Source of the DNA: Paenibacillus sp. SC116
GTDB lineage: Bacteria > Bacillota > Bacilli > Paenibacillales > Paenibacillaceae
Direction of reading: 5' to 3'
Assembly (NCBI RefSeq): GCF_024733555.1
Contig: NZ_JANIOF010000001.1
Span: 124,001 to 188,000 of the forward strand
DNA length: 64,000 bases
In this document: positions 36,106-44,396 of the stretch, one piece after another
Numbering within the stretch: position 1 is the first letter of the stretch
Layout of the letters: each line of letters opens with the position of its first letter
Notes under the pieces: model-generated
What the model was told of the DNA's origin: nothing
Seen by the model: the letters and a program-made list of their open reading frames with translations, nothing else
The model's database searches: none
Made by a program: the position numbers and the translations under genes

Positions 36106-37089
36106 ATGATCAATAAAACGATTTTAATTACAGGTGGCACGGGTTCTTGGGGCTATGCGCTTGTGAACAAACTATTGGAGATGAATTCGGGGGAAATTCG
36201 CATCTTCTCACGTAATGAAGCATTGCAAGTGGAAATGAAGCAGCATTTTCGTAATTCGTCCCAGTTGAAGTTCATCATTGGAGATATTCGGAACAAAGAT
36301 GAGTTGATGCTAGCGTGCCAAGGTGTAGATTACATTTACCATACGGCTGCGCTCAAACATGTTCCGATTTGTGAACAGCAGCCAGATATGGCGTTTAAAA
36401 TAAATGTTATCGGTACACAGCATGTTATTGATGCGGCAATTGCGAATCAAGTTAGCAAAGTCATATATGTATCAACGGATAAAGCATCAAATCCATCTAA
36501 TACGTACGGAATGACGAAAGCACTTGGAGAACGTCTTATCATTCATGCGAATGAAAAAAATACGGCAACGAAATTTATATCCGTACGAAGCGGCAATGTG
36601 CTGGGTTCGACAGGAAGTGTAATTCCTATCTTCAAGCGCCAGATCGAACAGAACTTGGATGTTACGATTACCGATATGCGTATGACACGATTTTTTATTG
36701 CTTTGGAAGAGGCAGTAGACATGCTGCTAACGGCAACAGAGCATGGATTTGGAGGCGAGATATTTGTTTCTAAGATGCCTGCCTGCAAAATTTCCAACAT
36801 CGCGGAAGTGTTAATGGAGCAGCAAGAAAAGTCAGATTTACAACTTATAGAGACAGGTGTTCGTCCAGGGGAAACGCTGCACGAGATGCTTATATCAGAG
36901 TGCGAAAGTGAAACATCGATTCATTTCGATGATAAGTACTTTGTCATCCTGCCGAATTTTCCAATAATGGGGCTGCAAGAACATTATGAACGATTTGAAC
37001 GGGTTTCCTTTGACAAATACGACTCGGAACATATGCTTATGAGCAAAAGAGAAACGGAAAAAATGCTACGTTCAGGCGGTTTTCTATGA
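36106..37089 (+). CDS. NAD-dependent UDP-sugar 4,6-dehydratase (PseB/CapD-like)
   Basis: A 327-residue extended short-chain dehydrogenase with NAD motif TGGTGSWG (near 10), VSTDKASNPSNTYGMTK (near 125-141, catalytic Asp-Lys plus YxxxK) and SVRSGNVLGSTGSVIP. This is the pattern of UDP-GlcNAc 4,6-dehydratases (Polysacc_synt_2), which start synthesis of deoxy or amino sugars for surface polysaccharide or flagellin glycan. AGGAGA precedes the ATG. Its 3' end overlaps the next gene by ATGA, so it is cotranscribed with the MurG-like glycosyltransferase. Confidence 0.85.
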   Translation: MINKTILITGGTGSWGYALVNKLLEMNSGEIRIFSRNEALQVEMKQHFRNSSQLKFIIGDIRNKDELMLACQGVDYIYHTAALKHVPICEQQPDMAFKINVIGTQHVIDAAIANQVSKVIYVSTDKASNPSNTYGMTKALGERLIIHANEKNTATKFISVRSGNVLGSTGSVIPIFKRQIEQNLDVTITDMRMTRFFIALEEAVDMLLTATEHGFGGEIFVSKMPACKISNIAEVLMEQQEKSDLQLIETGVRPGETLHEMLISECESETSIHFDDKYFVILPNFPIMGLQEHYERFERVSFDKYDSEHMLMSKRETEKMLRSGGFL

Positions 37090-38159
37090 AAAGAAAACGA
37101 ATCCTATTTACCGGTGGCGGGACAGCAGGGCATGTGACTGCCAACACGGTACTTATGCCGAAATTTAGGGCCAATGGCTGGGAACTGCATTATGTTGGCT
37201 CTGAGCACGGCATTGAGCGTAAGATGATTTCAGAATATGAACATGTGAAGTATCACGGTATTTCCACAGGCAAGCTAAGAAGATATATGTCTTGGAGCAA
37301 TATTACGGATATTTTCAAAGTGCTGAAGGGCATTGTTCAAGCTTATTTTATTGTTAGAAAAATAAATCCTGATATTGTGTTCTCGAAAGGAGGCTTCGTA
37401 TCGGTGCCTGTCGTCATCGGTGCGCGTCTCCGAAGGGTGCCCATCGTTATTTATGAACCGGATGTGAACTTGGGATTAGCCAATCGTATTTCCTATACAT
37501 TTTGCACGAAGATGTGTACGACATTTGAGGAAACGGCAGTGCAATATCCATCGAACAAGACGGTCCACGTCGGTGCTATTGTTAAAGAAGAGCTGCAGCA
37601 AGTTAGTGCTGAGCGTGGGCGAACAGCTTGTGAGTTTACGAAGGACAAGCCAATCTTACTTGTTGTTGGCGGCAGTCAAGGGGCTCAGCGCATAAACGAT
37701 ATCGTGCGAAGTACGCTGCCGTATTTGCTTCTGCACTTCCAAGTGATTCATATTTGTGGCGCAGGCAAAGTGGACAGCACAATAAACCACAACGACTATA
37801 AGCAGTTTGAGTTTGTTGGTCAATTGTATCCCGATCTCGTCGCGATGGCTGATGTAGTCGTGTCCCGGGCTGGCTCCAATACGCTCCATGAACTGTTAGC
37901 ACTTAGGAAACCGATGCTGCTTATCCCTCATACGGTAGGTGGGGCGAAAACGGGACAGTTGATCAATGCGAAGCATTTTTGTGATAAAGGGTACGCCGCT
38001 ATGATACGTCAGGAAGAAATGACAGAAGAGCAATTTGTCCGTGCTGTGCTTGATGTGTATGAACAGCGTGAATGCTATATAGAAGCAATGAGGCAAAATG
38101 TAACAAATCAAGCGGTGGATAAGTTAATAGCTCTGATTGACGATGTGCTGCAGCAGTAG
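37086..38159 (+). CDS. murG: MurG-type UDP-GlcNAc transferase
   Basis: A 357-residue GT28 glycosyltransferase with the N-terminal acceptor loop GGGTAGHVTAN, FSKGGFVSVPVVIGARLRRVPIVIYEPD and the C-terminal donor loop VGGSQGAQRIND, then SRAGSNTLHELLALRKPMLLIP. MurG adds GlcNAc to lipid I to make lipid II. This copy lies outside any division/cell-wall cluster, in a two-gene operon with a sugar dehydratase. It could be the sole MurG, a paralogue, or a transferase for another glycolipid. Confidence 0.85.
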   Translation: MKRKRILFTGGGTAGHVTANTVLMPKFRANGWELHYVGSEHGIERKMISEYEHVKYHGISTGKLRRYMSWSNITDIFKVLKGIVQAYFIVRKINPDIVFSKGGFVSVPVVIGARLRRVPIVIYEPDVNLGLANRISYTFCTKMCTTFEETAVQYPSNKTVHVGAIVKEELQQVSAERGRTACEFTKDKPILLVVGGSQGAQRINDIVRSTLPYLLLHFQVIHICGAGKVDSTINHNDYKQFEFVGQLYPDLVAMADVVVSRAGSNTLHELLALRKPMLLIPHTVGGAKTGQLINAKHFCDKGYAAMIRQEEMTEEQFVRAVLDVYEQRECYIEAMRQNVTNQAVDKLIALIDDVLQQ

Positions 38160-38163
38160 CAAG

Positions 38164-38192
38164 TTGACAGAATCGTCGCTATGAATTATCTT
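38164..38192 (+). promoter_or_regulatory. Promoter of the flavin reductase gene
   Basis: TTGACA (38164-38169), 17-base spacer, TATCTT (38187-38192). The -10 element is inside an inverted repeat. Confidence 0.65.
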
Positions 38193-38207
38193 TAATTCAA
38201 GATAATT
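38184..38207. promoter_or_regulatory. MhqR-like operator overlapping the -10 element
   Basis: AATTATCTT (38184-38192) and AAGATAATT (38199-38207) form a perfect 9-base inverted repeat with a 6-base centre. TATCTTTAATTCAAGATA follows the pattern of the B. subtilis MhqR box (tATCTcgaAtTCgAGATa) at the ATCT, ATTC and AGATA positions. MhqR is a MarR-type repressor of quinone-detoxifying flavoenzymes. Confidence 0.5.
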
Positions 38208-38227
38208 TAAAGCGAGGAGATTTTGTT

Positions 38228-38839
38228 ATGATATCGATAGATGCAACACAACTTTCAGATAAAGATGCTTACAAGCTGCTAATTGGCAGTGTTGTGCCAA
38301 GACCAATTGCTTTTATTACGACCCTGTCTCAAGAAGGCGTATTGAATGCAGCTCCGTTTAGTTATTTCTCCATCGTATCCAGCAATCCGCCGATGCTTTC
38401 TGTATCGGTCCAACGCAAAGTGGGCGTGATGAAGGATACAGCGAGAAATGCGATTGAGTCTGGCGAGCTTGTGATTCATATCGTCGACGAAGCAGTCGTA
38501 AAAGCTGTCAACGAGACTGCGGCGAATTTGCCACCAAACGAGAGTGAAGTTGAGCGTGCTGGCTTAACTCCGATTGAGAGCGAATCGATTCGTGTTCCTG
38601 GGATTGTTGAATCTAAAATTCGCATGGAGTGCGTGCTGGAGAAGTCCATCCCTCTGGGTGGTACAGATGAAACTCCTGCATGTGACCTGCTAATTGCGCG
38701 TGTCGTTCGTGCGCATGTAGCGGATGATATCTACGAGGACGGACGTATTGATGCAGAGAAGCTGCAGCCTGTGAGCCGCATGGCCGGAAGCTATTATTCG
38801 TCGTTAGGGAAACTGTTCTCTATAGAGCGTCCGCAGTGA
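38228..38839 (+). CDS. Flavin reductase / FMN-binding split-barrel protein (DIM6/NTAB)
   Basis: A 203-residue FMN-binding split-barrel protein: GSVVPRPIAFITTLSQEGVLNAAPFSYFSIVSSNPPMLSVSV is the characteristic N-terminal flavin-site segment. It reduces flavin or a small electrophile with NAD(P)H. The promoter and MhqR-like operator just upstream suggest induction by quinones or related stress. AGGAGA precedes ATG 38228. A terminator follows at 38861. Confidence 0.85.
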   Translation: MISIDATQLSDKDAYKLLIGSVVPRPIAFITTLSQEGVLNAAPFSYFSIVSSNPPMLSVSVQRKVGVMKDTARNAIESGELVIHIVDEAVVKAVNETAANLPPNESEVERAGLTPIESESIRVPGIVESKIRMECVLEKSIPLGGTDETPACDLLIARVVRAHVADDIYEDGRIDAEKLQPVSRMAGSYYSSLGKLFSIERPQ

Positions 38840-38860
38840 ATAATTGATAATACCTTTTAG

Positions 38861-38894
38861 AAGGCCAAGTGTTTGATATACTTGGTCTTTTCTT
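38861..38894 (+). terminator. Terminator after flavin reductase
   Basis: AAGGCCAAG (38861-38869) pairs with CTTGGTCTT (38881-38889) with one wobble, followed by TTCTT within a T-rich run. Confidence 0.7.
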
Positions 38895-38970
38895 ATATTC
38901 CTAAACTTAGTTATGGTATCATAGCTTATGATGTCTAATACACAGCAAACTAATTTCTAAGAGGTGGCAC

Positions 38971-39186
38971 ATGTCGATAGAGAGAAACGGTCATGTTTTA
39001 AAATACGAGGATGGGCGTTATTACATAGAAGAGGCGCCATATGCGACGGAAAAGCTTGATGAAGCGAAAATATATACGAAGTATTTTGACCTAGTGGAGG
39101 CACAGGGTGCTGCGCTTCGCCATACAGGTGAAGCAGTCAAAATCACTGCGGTTTCCTTTTATGTATGCAACATAGCTGAAAAGTAA
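38971..39186 (+). CDS. Small hypothetical protein
   Basis: 71 residues, soluble, rich in Tyr, Glu and Lys; no family recognised. The order is beta-hairpin-like (HVLKYEDGRYYIEEAP) then a helix, then a strand. AAGAGGTGGCAC lies at proper distance before the ATG, which supports real translation. It stands between two flavin-enzyme genes; cotranscription with the FMN reductase downstream is possible. Confidence 0.6.
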   Translation: MSIERNGHVLKYEDGRYYIEEAPYATEKLDEAKIYTKYFDLVEAQGAALRHTGEAVKITAVSFYVCNIAEK

Positions 39187-39288
39187 GCTAGTACAATAAG
39201 CAATGGCCCTTTATATAACTTGATATCGAATAAGAAAATCCTTCAAGGAAATAGTAAAGAAATAACATTTCAGGAAGTGGGGCTTATC

Positions 39289-39843
39289 ATGTCTAAGAAG
39301 ATTGGGCTTATATGCGGAAGTTTGCGAAAACAATCATACAATCGCATCATTGCAAAAATGATTGCGGATTTGAATGTTCCGGCTGCTTTTCATTTGATTG
39401 AGATTGGTGATCTCCCTTTATATAACGAAGATTTGGAAACGGGTGAGCTACCAGCATCTGTAGTGACGTTTAATAATGGGATCCGAGATGCGGACGGAAT
39501 CGTGATTGTCACACCAGAGTACAATTCCGGCATTCCCGGGGTCCTCAAAAATGCGTTGGATTGGGCATCACGCCCGCCAAGATCCGGAGCTTTACAGGGC
39601 AAGCCAGTAGGCATTATTGGAGCGACACCAGGTGGATTAGGTACGGCATTAGCGCAAGTACAGCTTCGACATACGCTTGAAGCGATGCAAGTTCCTTGTC
39701 TGCCATTTCAAAAAGTACGTATTTCACAGGTACATGAGAAAGTAAATGCCGAGCTGAAAGTCGTATCGGATGAACGTACGAAGCAGAACATTCAAAGTTA
39801 CATCGAGCATTTTGTAAAATGGATTGAACATCGCTCCAATTAA
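39289..39843 (+). CDS. NADPH-dependent FMN reductase / quinone reductase (YieF/ChrR type)
   Basis: A 184-residue flavodoxin-fold reductase: GSLRKQSYNRIIAK (FMN phosphate loop), LPLYNEDLE, IVTPEYNSGIPGVLKNALDWASRP and GATPGGLGTALAQVQLR are the standard motifs. It transfers two electrons from NADPH to quinones, azo dyes or chromate. ATG 39289 is chosen because AGGAAGTGGGG lies upstream; the frame is open to 39220 but without a ribosome site. It ends at a bidirectional terminator facing the ger operon. Confidence 0.85.
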   Translation: MSKKIGLICGSLRKQSYNRIIAKMIADLNVPAAFHLIEIGDLPLYNEDLETGELPASVVTFNNGIRDADGIVIVTPEYNSGIPGVLKNALDWASRPPRSGALQGKPVGIIGATPGGLGTALAQVQLRHTLEAMQVPCLPFQKVRISQVHEKVNAELKVVSDERTKQNIQSYIEHFVKWIEHRSN

Positions 39844-39884
39844 AGGCTCATAGTCACAGGCAAGACACGACTAAGACGAGAAAT

Positions 39885-39936
39885 GAAAAGAGGCATCGAC
39901 TAGCATATAACATGCAGTTGATGCCTTACTTTTTTG
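39885..39936. terminator. Bidirectional terminator between FMN reductase and gerB
   Basis: AGGCATCGACT (39891-39901) pairs with AGTTGATGCCT (39916-39926) with one wobble. TTACTTTTTT follows on the plus strand, and the minus strand reads CTTTTCATTT after the stem. It includes the gerB stop region. Confidence 0.75.
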
Positions 39937-41017
39937 CTCGTTTTTTTACAATGGTCATGATCAGCAGGATCAATGGAATGATCGTCGTTGGTATAAGACT
40001 TGTGTAAGGATAGGTTGTATAGTCAAATTCAATAATACTGGCTGAGCCATTGGCAAAGCTTTTTTCGCTCAATCCGAACAAGAGTAATGCTGTCGGTATA
40101 TGGAGCCATTTCGTATCAGGCAAAGAAAATAAATATTGAATGCACCTCATAGCCACATATAATGCGAGTATGCCTTCAAATATAACGAGCATGGTCCAAA
40201 AGCCTATTGATACAATTTCAAATCGTTCAATGTCATCCCCGATTCGAACCATACTAATAGCCGTAAAAAATGGATACGTTTTAATCGAAGCTAAGTAAGG
40301 GTTAATAGAGCCTATTGTTAAATAAGTGGCGCTGAAGAAATAGATCCCTGCCAAAATAATGGCGATCATCGAATTTCGTGAAACGGCTTCCTTGTCTTTG
40401 ACACGAGCAAACACAGCCGCGAACACAATAACTTTGCTAAATGGAAACGCGTACGTGCTTAATGATGTATATGCGATCTCATTCCATGAACGTTGAAACA
40501 TAGGCAAGAATGGGTTTATATCGATGATGCTAGCTATTAATACACATACCGCAGTTAGTGAAATAACAGCTAGTGGCAGTATAATTTGAGCGGCTCTGCC
40601 TATCGTTTCAAGTCCTAAATAAGCAGCATAGGTTGTAACGATAAAAATGAGCAGATTAAATACATAGCTCGGTGTTTTTGGCATAATAGCCGTCGTATAG
40701 AAGACGGTCAATGCTTTACTCGTTAGCATACATAACTCAAAGCAATAGTAGAGGAAAATGATCATTAAACCTTTCCCAATCCATTTCCCAACCAATTGCT
40801 CGGTGTATTCAAATATCGTTTGTTCTGGGAATTGTCGTTGTATGTATAGCAGAATCCCTAACAATAATAAGCTGCCAAGCGTCGCAAAAAGAATAGACAT
40901 CCAAGCGTCTGTACCCAACATTTTAATTTCCAGCATATATAGCGTAGCAAATCCTGATAAATAGGTGAAAATCAAATACCCGAGTTGTAGTGACGAAATT
41001 TTACCATTGTCGCCCAT
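39926..41017 (-). CDS. gerKB: Spore germinant receptor B subunit (GerAB/endospore germination permease)
   Basis: A 363-residue inner spore-membrane protein with about ten hydrophobic spans, of the GerAB family within the APC superfamily; it forms the ligand-binding permease-like part of germinant receptors. MGDNGKISSLQLGYLIFTYLSG is the typical start of the family. AAGGGAGTACATTTC precedes the ATG at 41017. It is the last gene of the gerA-C-D-B operon. The symbol is by family only; which receptor it is (A, B or K type) and the germinant cannot be told. Confidence 0.85.
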   Translation of the reverse strand: MGDNGKISSLQLGYLIFTYLSGFATLYMLEIKMLGTDAWMSILFATLGSLLLLGILLYIQRQFPEQTIFEYTEQLVGKWIGKGLMIIFLYYCFELCMLTSKALTVFYTTAIMPKTPSYVFNLLIFIVTTYAAYLGLETIGRAAQIILPLAVISLTAVCVLIASIIDINPFLPMFQRSWNEIAYTSLSTYAFPFSKVIVFAAVFARVKDKEAVSRNSMIAIILAGIYFFSATYLTIGSINPYLASIKTYPFFTAISMVRIGDDIERFEIVSIGFWTMLVIFEGILALYVAMRCIQYLFSLPDTKWLHIPTALLLFGLSEKSFANGSASIIEFDYTTYPYTSLIPTTIIPLILLIMTIVKKRAKK

Positions 41018-41035
41018 GAAATGTACTCCCTTAAA

Positions 41036-41275
41036 TTAATGTCCTAATACATGCTGTCTGATGTAATCCGAGACAGGACGATATAGCAATCGATCTATGC
41101 TCTCGGGGGTAGGCATTGGCCAATCCGCAATGATGGCGACCGTATACATGATTCCTAATAGAGAAAGGGCTGAAAAAACAAACAGTCTGCGATTCTCATG
41201 CCTCTTCCGTAAATGAACAATAGCTCCAACCATATAAGAGACAAATAGGATCAGCATGATGTACAGCAGGTTCAC
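41036..41275 (-). CDS. Small two-span membrane protein, probable germinant receptor D subunit
   Basis: 79 residues with two hydrophobic segments (about 3-20 and 32-50) joined by a basic loop (HLRKRHENRR). Small two-span 'D subunits' of about this size are encoded within or next to ger operons of several Bacillus species and modulate receptor function. The gene sits between gerC and gerB with 18-base gaps. It starts at GTG 41275 with GGAG upstream. Confidence 0.65.
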   Translation of the reverse strand: MNLLYIMLILFVSYMVGAIVHLRKRHENRRLFVFSALSLLGIMYTVAIIADWPMPTPESIDRLLYRPVSDYIRQHVLGH

Positions 41276-41293
41276 AAACTTCGCTCCATTCTA

Positions 41294-42457
41294 CTACTGA
41301 ACATTACCGGTATTCCATATTGTTAGATTGACCGTGACATGTACAGGCATTTTTTTAAATACATCATTCCACTTCGGCTGTATTTGTTTCCATCTATCAG
41401 GATGATGCTGATAAATGTGGTTCCCGAAACCCAAATAATCTACATTCACTTTACTTTGTGCCGTTGTAATGACGCTTTGGATGTCCTGTTGTATCGTTTT
41501 CTTGATAATATTTTCTAAAGTGGGTATGTTCATTTGATTTGCAGTTTGATTATGCTTAAGTTCATTAATCATGCAGGTAAAGTCAAAATGAATATCCATT
41601 TCTGGTTGATCACCAACAAAGTAAGAGCGAATTTTCCTCGACTTAATGGCGACCTGAGCCGTAATGCTGTCAAAATCATAATCCTGATCCTTCACAACAA
41701 AGGTAGCTTGAACTTTGTCTTTGTCCGGATCCGTCAATAAACGCACGATTGCAGTTTCATCGCTAGAGAGCCAGTTAACGAACGTTCCCTTTTGTAAAAG
41801 AGCCGATCCATGCAACGCCAGTACGGGTTCTGACTTTTCTCTAGGCGTTCTCGTAACGACTCGCCCTGTTATATAGCCTTGTGTTGTATTTGCATTTTTG
41901 TTTATCAAATCTTTTACGGAAATACCTAAGCTGTTGCCCGTTTCATCTTGATTGCGTATCATACCAAACAGTTCATTAACGACTAGATCTTGCGTTTCCG
42001 GCTTCGTTTTCAATATTTGATCTGCATTCACGTCACTAATCAGAACAAGGCTTGTACTTCGAATTTCTCGATTGCGTTGTAAAAAATCAATAATTTCGGG
42101 CAGCGAATGACGAGCCGCATCTCGACTGATGATAAAAATGCGATTATGGAACCAAAACAACTTTTTACTAGCCCGATATCGTAAATGTTGGGCACTTTCC
42201 ATTATCGAGTCACCCGTAGCTGAGCCGAACCATTCGTTGAGTGAATCTTGCTGCGTTGCGTTGGTTCCTTTACTCGTAGGCTGAAGCGTATATACGGTAA
42301 TTCGATGCTTGTTCGTATCTTTATCCCAATCGATTCCGGTTGCCATGACGATCGAAACTTGATTCAGCTCACGAATGTCTGAGGAGCAGCTAGGCAATAA
42401 GGTGAGTAAGCACAAGCAGAATAAAGCATAGGCAGCGAAACGGCGATCCCATAGCAT
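41294..42457 (-). CDS. gerKC: Spore germinant receptor C subunit, Ger(x)C lipoprotein
   Basis: A 387-residue lipoprotein with signal peptide and lipobox-like LLPSCSSDIRELNQ, where the Cys would carry lipid in the inner spore membrane. The body has the Ger(x)C pattern: MATGIDWDK, then VTVYTLQPTS, RHSLPEIIDFLQRNREIRSTSLVLIS, ALHGSALLQKG, and a C terminus ending NVFKKMPVHVTVNLTIWNTG. AAGGAGTAACATT precedes ATG 42457. It begins four bases after the gerA stop. Symbol by family only. Confidence 0.88.
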   Translation of the reverse strand: MLWDRRFAAYALFCLCLLTLLPSCSSDIRELNQVSIVMATGIDWDKDTNKHRITVYTLQPTSKGTNATQQDSLNEWFGSATGDSIMESAQHLRYRASKKLFWFHNRIFIISRDAARHSLPEIIDFLQRNREIRSTSLVLISDVNADQILKTKPETQDLVVNELFGMIRNQDETGNSLGISVKDLINKNANTTQGYITGRVVTRTPREKSEPVLALHGSALLQKGTFVNWLSSDETAIVRLLTDPDKDKVQATFVVKDQDYDFDSITAQVAIKSRKIRSYFVGDQPEMDIHFDFTCMINELKHNQTANQMNIPTLENIIKKTIQQDIQSVITTAQSKVNVDYLGFGNHIYQHHPDRWKQIQPKWNDVFKKMPVHVTVNLTIWNTGNVQ

Positions 42458-42461
42458 AATG

Positions 42462-43964
42462 TTACTCCTTACTTTTCGAATACTCGTCTAACTGATTCGT
42501 TTGGTATTCCGAAAGCGATGTGGTGCTGTCCTTCCATTCTCTTAATTGGTAAGGAACAATAAATATGTTCTTGAACCAGCTTTTCCAGTGCATAGGGGCA
42601 ACTGGAGACAAGAGAGGTGCTCCAAATGAACGCAGTGAGCTTACATGTAAAATAAGCATAAGACTGCAAATGGCAATGCCAAACACCCCTGTAGCAGCCG
42701 CAATAAACATAATCGGAAATCTCATGATTCGAAAAGCAATTGCCGCATTGAACGCAGGAATCGCAAACGAGGCAATGCCTGTTGTAGCAACAACGATAAC
42801 CATTGGCCTTGATACGATGCCAGATTGAACCGCTGCTTCCCCGATAATTAATGCTCCAACGATACTTATCGTCTGTCCTACCGTACGAGGCAAGCGAATG
42901 CCAGCTTCACGCAGCAGTTCGAACGCAATCTCCATAATTAACGCTTCAATAAACGTCGGGAATGGGACGCCGGACTTGGCCGCACTGAAAGTTAGCAGCA
43001 GCGGTGTCGGGAGCATTTCCTGATGAAAGGTTGTAAGCGCCACGTACAAAGAAGGCCCTAATAAAGAAATGACAAGCGCAAGAATCCGTAAAGCTCTAGT
43101 TATATTTGCAAAATAAAAGCGTTCGTAATAATCCTCACTTGCCTGTAAAAAGTCTGTAAACAGTGTAGGGATAATAAGGACGGAAGGTGTCCCATCTACC
43201 AAAACAACAATTCTACCTTCATTCAATGCAGCAACAATCCGATCAGGACGCTCTGTCATCGCCATTTGTGGAAATGGTGTATACACATGATCCTGTATCT
43301 GTTCTTCTAGCTGAGCACTCTCGATTAACATATCCAGCTTGACTTGTCCGATTCGTTTTTCAAACTCCGCGAGCACCTTTTTATCTACAAGATGATGCAA
43401 ATAAACTGCCTGAACTTCCGTATTGCTGTTGCTGCCAATGATGTATTTTTTCGTTTTTAAATAGGGTGTTTTTAAGCGTCGATAAATCATGGCAAGATTC
43501 GTTTGAATTTGCTCGGTAAAGGATTCTCTCGGTCCTCTCACAACAGGCTCTGTTTTCGATTCTTCGATGGATCGTGTTTGGTAGCCTGGGATAGGTATGC
43601 CGTATGCTTCTTTTTTTCCTTGTACAAAGCAAATGAAACCAGCGTTAAACAAGAAGGACGCGATAGATTGATGATCAGTAAACGTCTGTACGGTACCCAT
43701 AGCTGACAAGCATTCCATAATCGTGTCTTCGTTTATCGCGTCTATGTTCAGTTGGAGCAGCTGTGTGTTCAAATGTTTCTCGTCGATCAGAATATCCAAA
43801 TAGCATATAGCTAGGGTTGATTCTGTATCCATAGCTTGCAGGATACGGTACTTATAGTTGGAGTTGTCCGTAAAAAACGTAGACAATGCCGCTAAATTGA
43901 CATCGACTTGTTCGTCAACGTTCGTTTGCTCTCGTACTGCTTTCACATTAGCTTTGTTAGGCAT
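42462..43964 (-). CDS. gerKA: Spore germinant receptor A subunit (GerA family)
   Basis: A 500-residue protein with an N-terminal cytosolic domain of about 270 residues and about five hydrophobic spans after residue 285. Family signatures include VVRGPRESFTEQIQTNLAMIYRRLKTP, VVLVDGTPSVLIIP and EIAFELLREAGIRLPRTVGQTISIVGALIIGEAAVQ. GerA subunits form the ion-channel part of nutrient receptors. Start ATG 43964 follows GAGGTGAT, which lies in the loop of a 9-base hairpin that also holds the start codon. Symbol by family only. Confidence 0.88.
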   Translation of the reverse strand: MPNKANVKAVREQTNVDEQVDVNLAALSTFFTDNSNYKYRILQAMDTESTLAICYLDILIDEKHLNTQLLQLNIDAINEDTIMECLSAMGTVQTFTDHQSIASFLFNAGFICFVQGKKEAYGIPIPGYQTRSIEESKTEPVVRGPRESFTEQIQTNLAMIYRRLKTPYLKTKKYIIGSNSNTEVQAVYLHHLVDKKVLAEFEKRIGQVKLDMLIESAQLEEQIQDHVYTPFPQMAMTERPDRIVAALNEGRIVVLVDGTPSVLIIPTLFTDFLQASEDYYERFYFANITRALRILALVISLLGPSLYVALTTFHQEMLPTPLLLTFSAAKSGVPFPTFIEALIMEIAFELLREAGIRLPRTVGQTISIVGALIIGEAAVQSGIVSRPMVIVVATTGIASFAIPAFNAAIAFRIMRFPIMFIAAATGVFGIAICSLMLILHVSSLRSFGAPLLSPVAPMHWKSWFKNIFIVPYQLREWKDSTTSLSEYQTNQLDEYSKSKE

Positions 43965-43988
43965 ATTTGGATCACCTCACCAAATATG
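43962..43988 (-). promoter_or_regulatory. Hairpin holding the gerA ribosome site and start codon
   Basis: On the minus strand CATATTTGG, TGAGGTGAT, CCAAATATG form a perfect 9-base stem with the Shine-Dalgarno in the 9-base loop and the ATG in the 3' arm. It would hide the start codon when folded. Confidence 0.55.
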
Positions 43989-44396
43989 GTTCTTCAAGCA
44001 CAGTGGATTTATGCAAATGTAAGTCCATGCCAGCGATTTAAACAGTGGTGAATTTGTGTGAAGCGGACAGAATCATCATTTCTTATAGAATGAGATTCTC
44101 TTTTTTTCTTGTCGAATCGTTTAGTAGAGCAAAACTATAAAAATGCATCAGTTTACAAAAAAATTAAATAGTGACAACGAGCCGTCTATCAAATTATAAT
44201 ACAGGTGTTAACTAATATATGGAAATGAGGGATATGACGTACGCTTTATCTCGTTTTTAACCGTATTATTGTAAGCGCTCTATTTATTGGCGATCAGATT
44301 CTAGCATTCGACTTTTTCAACAGGTATCGCAGTTTTATTCTGTACGAAACCATCTAGAATGTGCGAGAGAAACCAAAAATGTAGAGGAGGCTCATT
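43989..44396. other. Divergent intergenic region between gerA and chitinase
   Basis: About 400 AT-rich bases without a credible ORF. It should hold the forespore promoter of the ger operon (minus) and the chitinase promoter (plus), but no sigma-G or sigma-A pair could be fixed with confidence. GAGGAGG lies just before the chitinase ATG. Confidence 0.45.
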
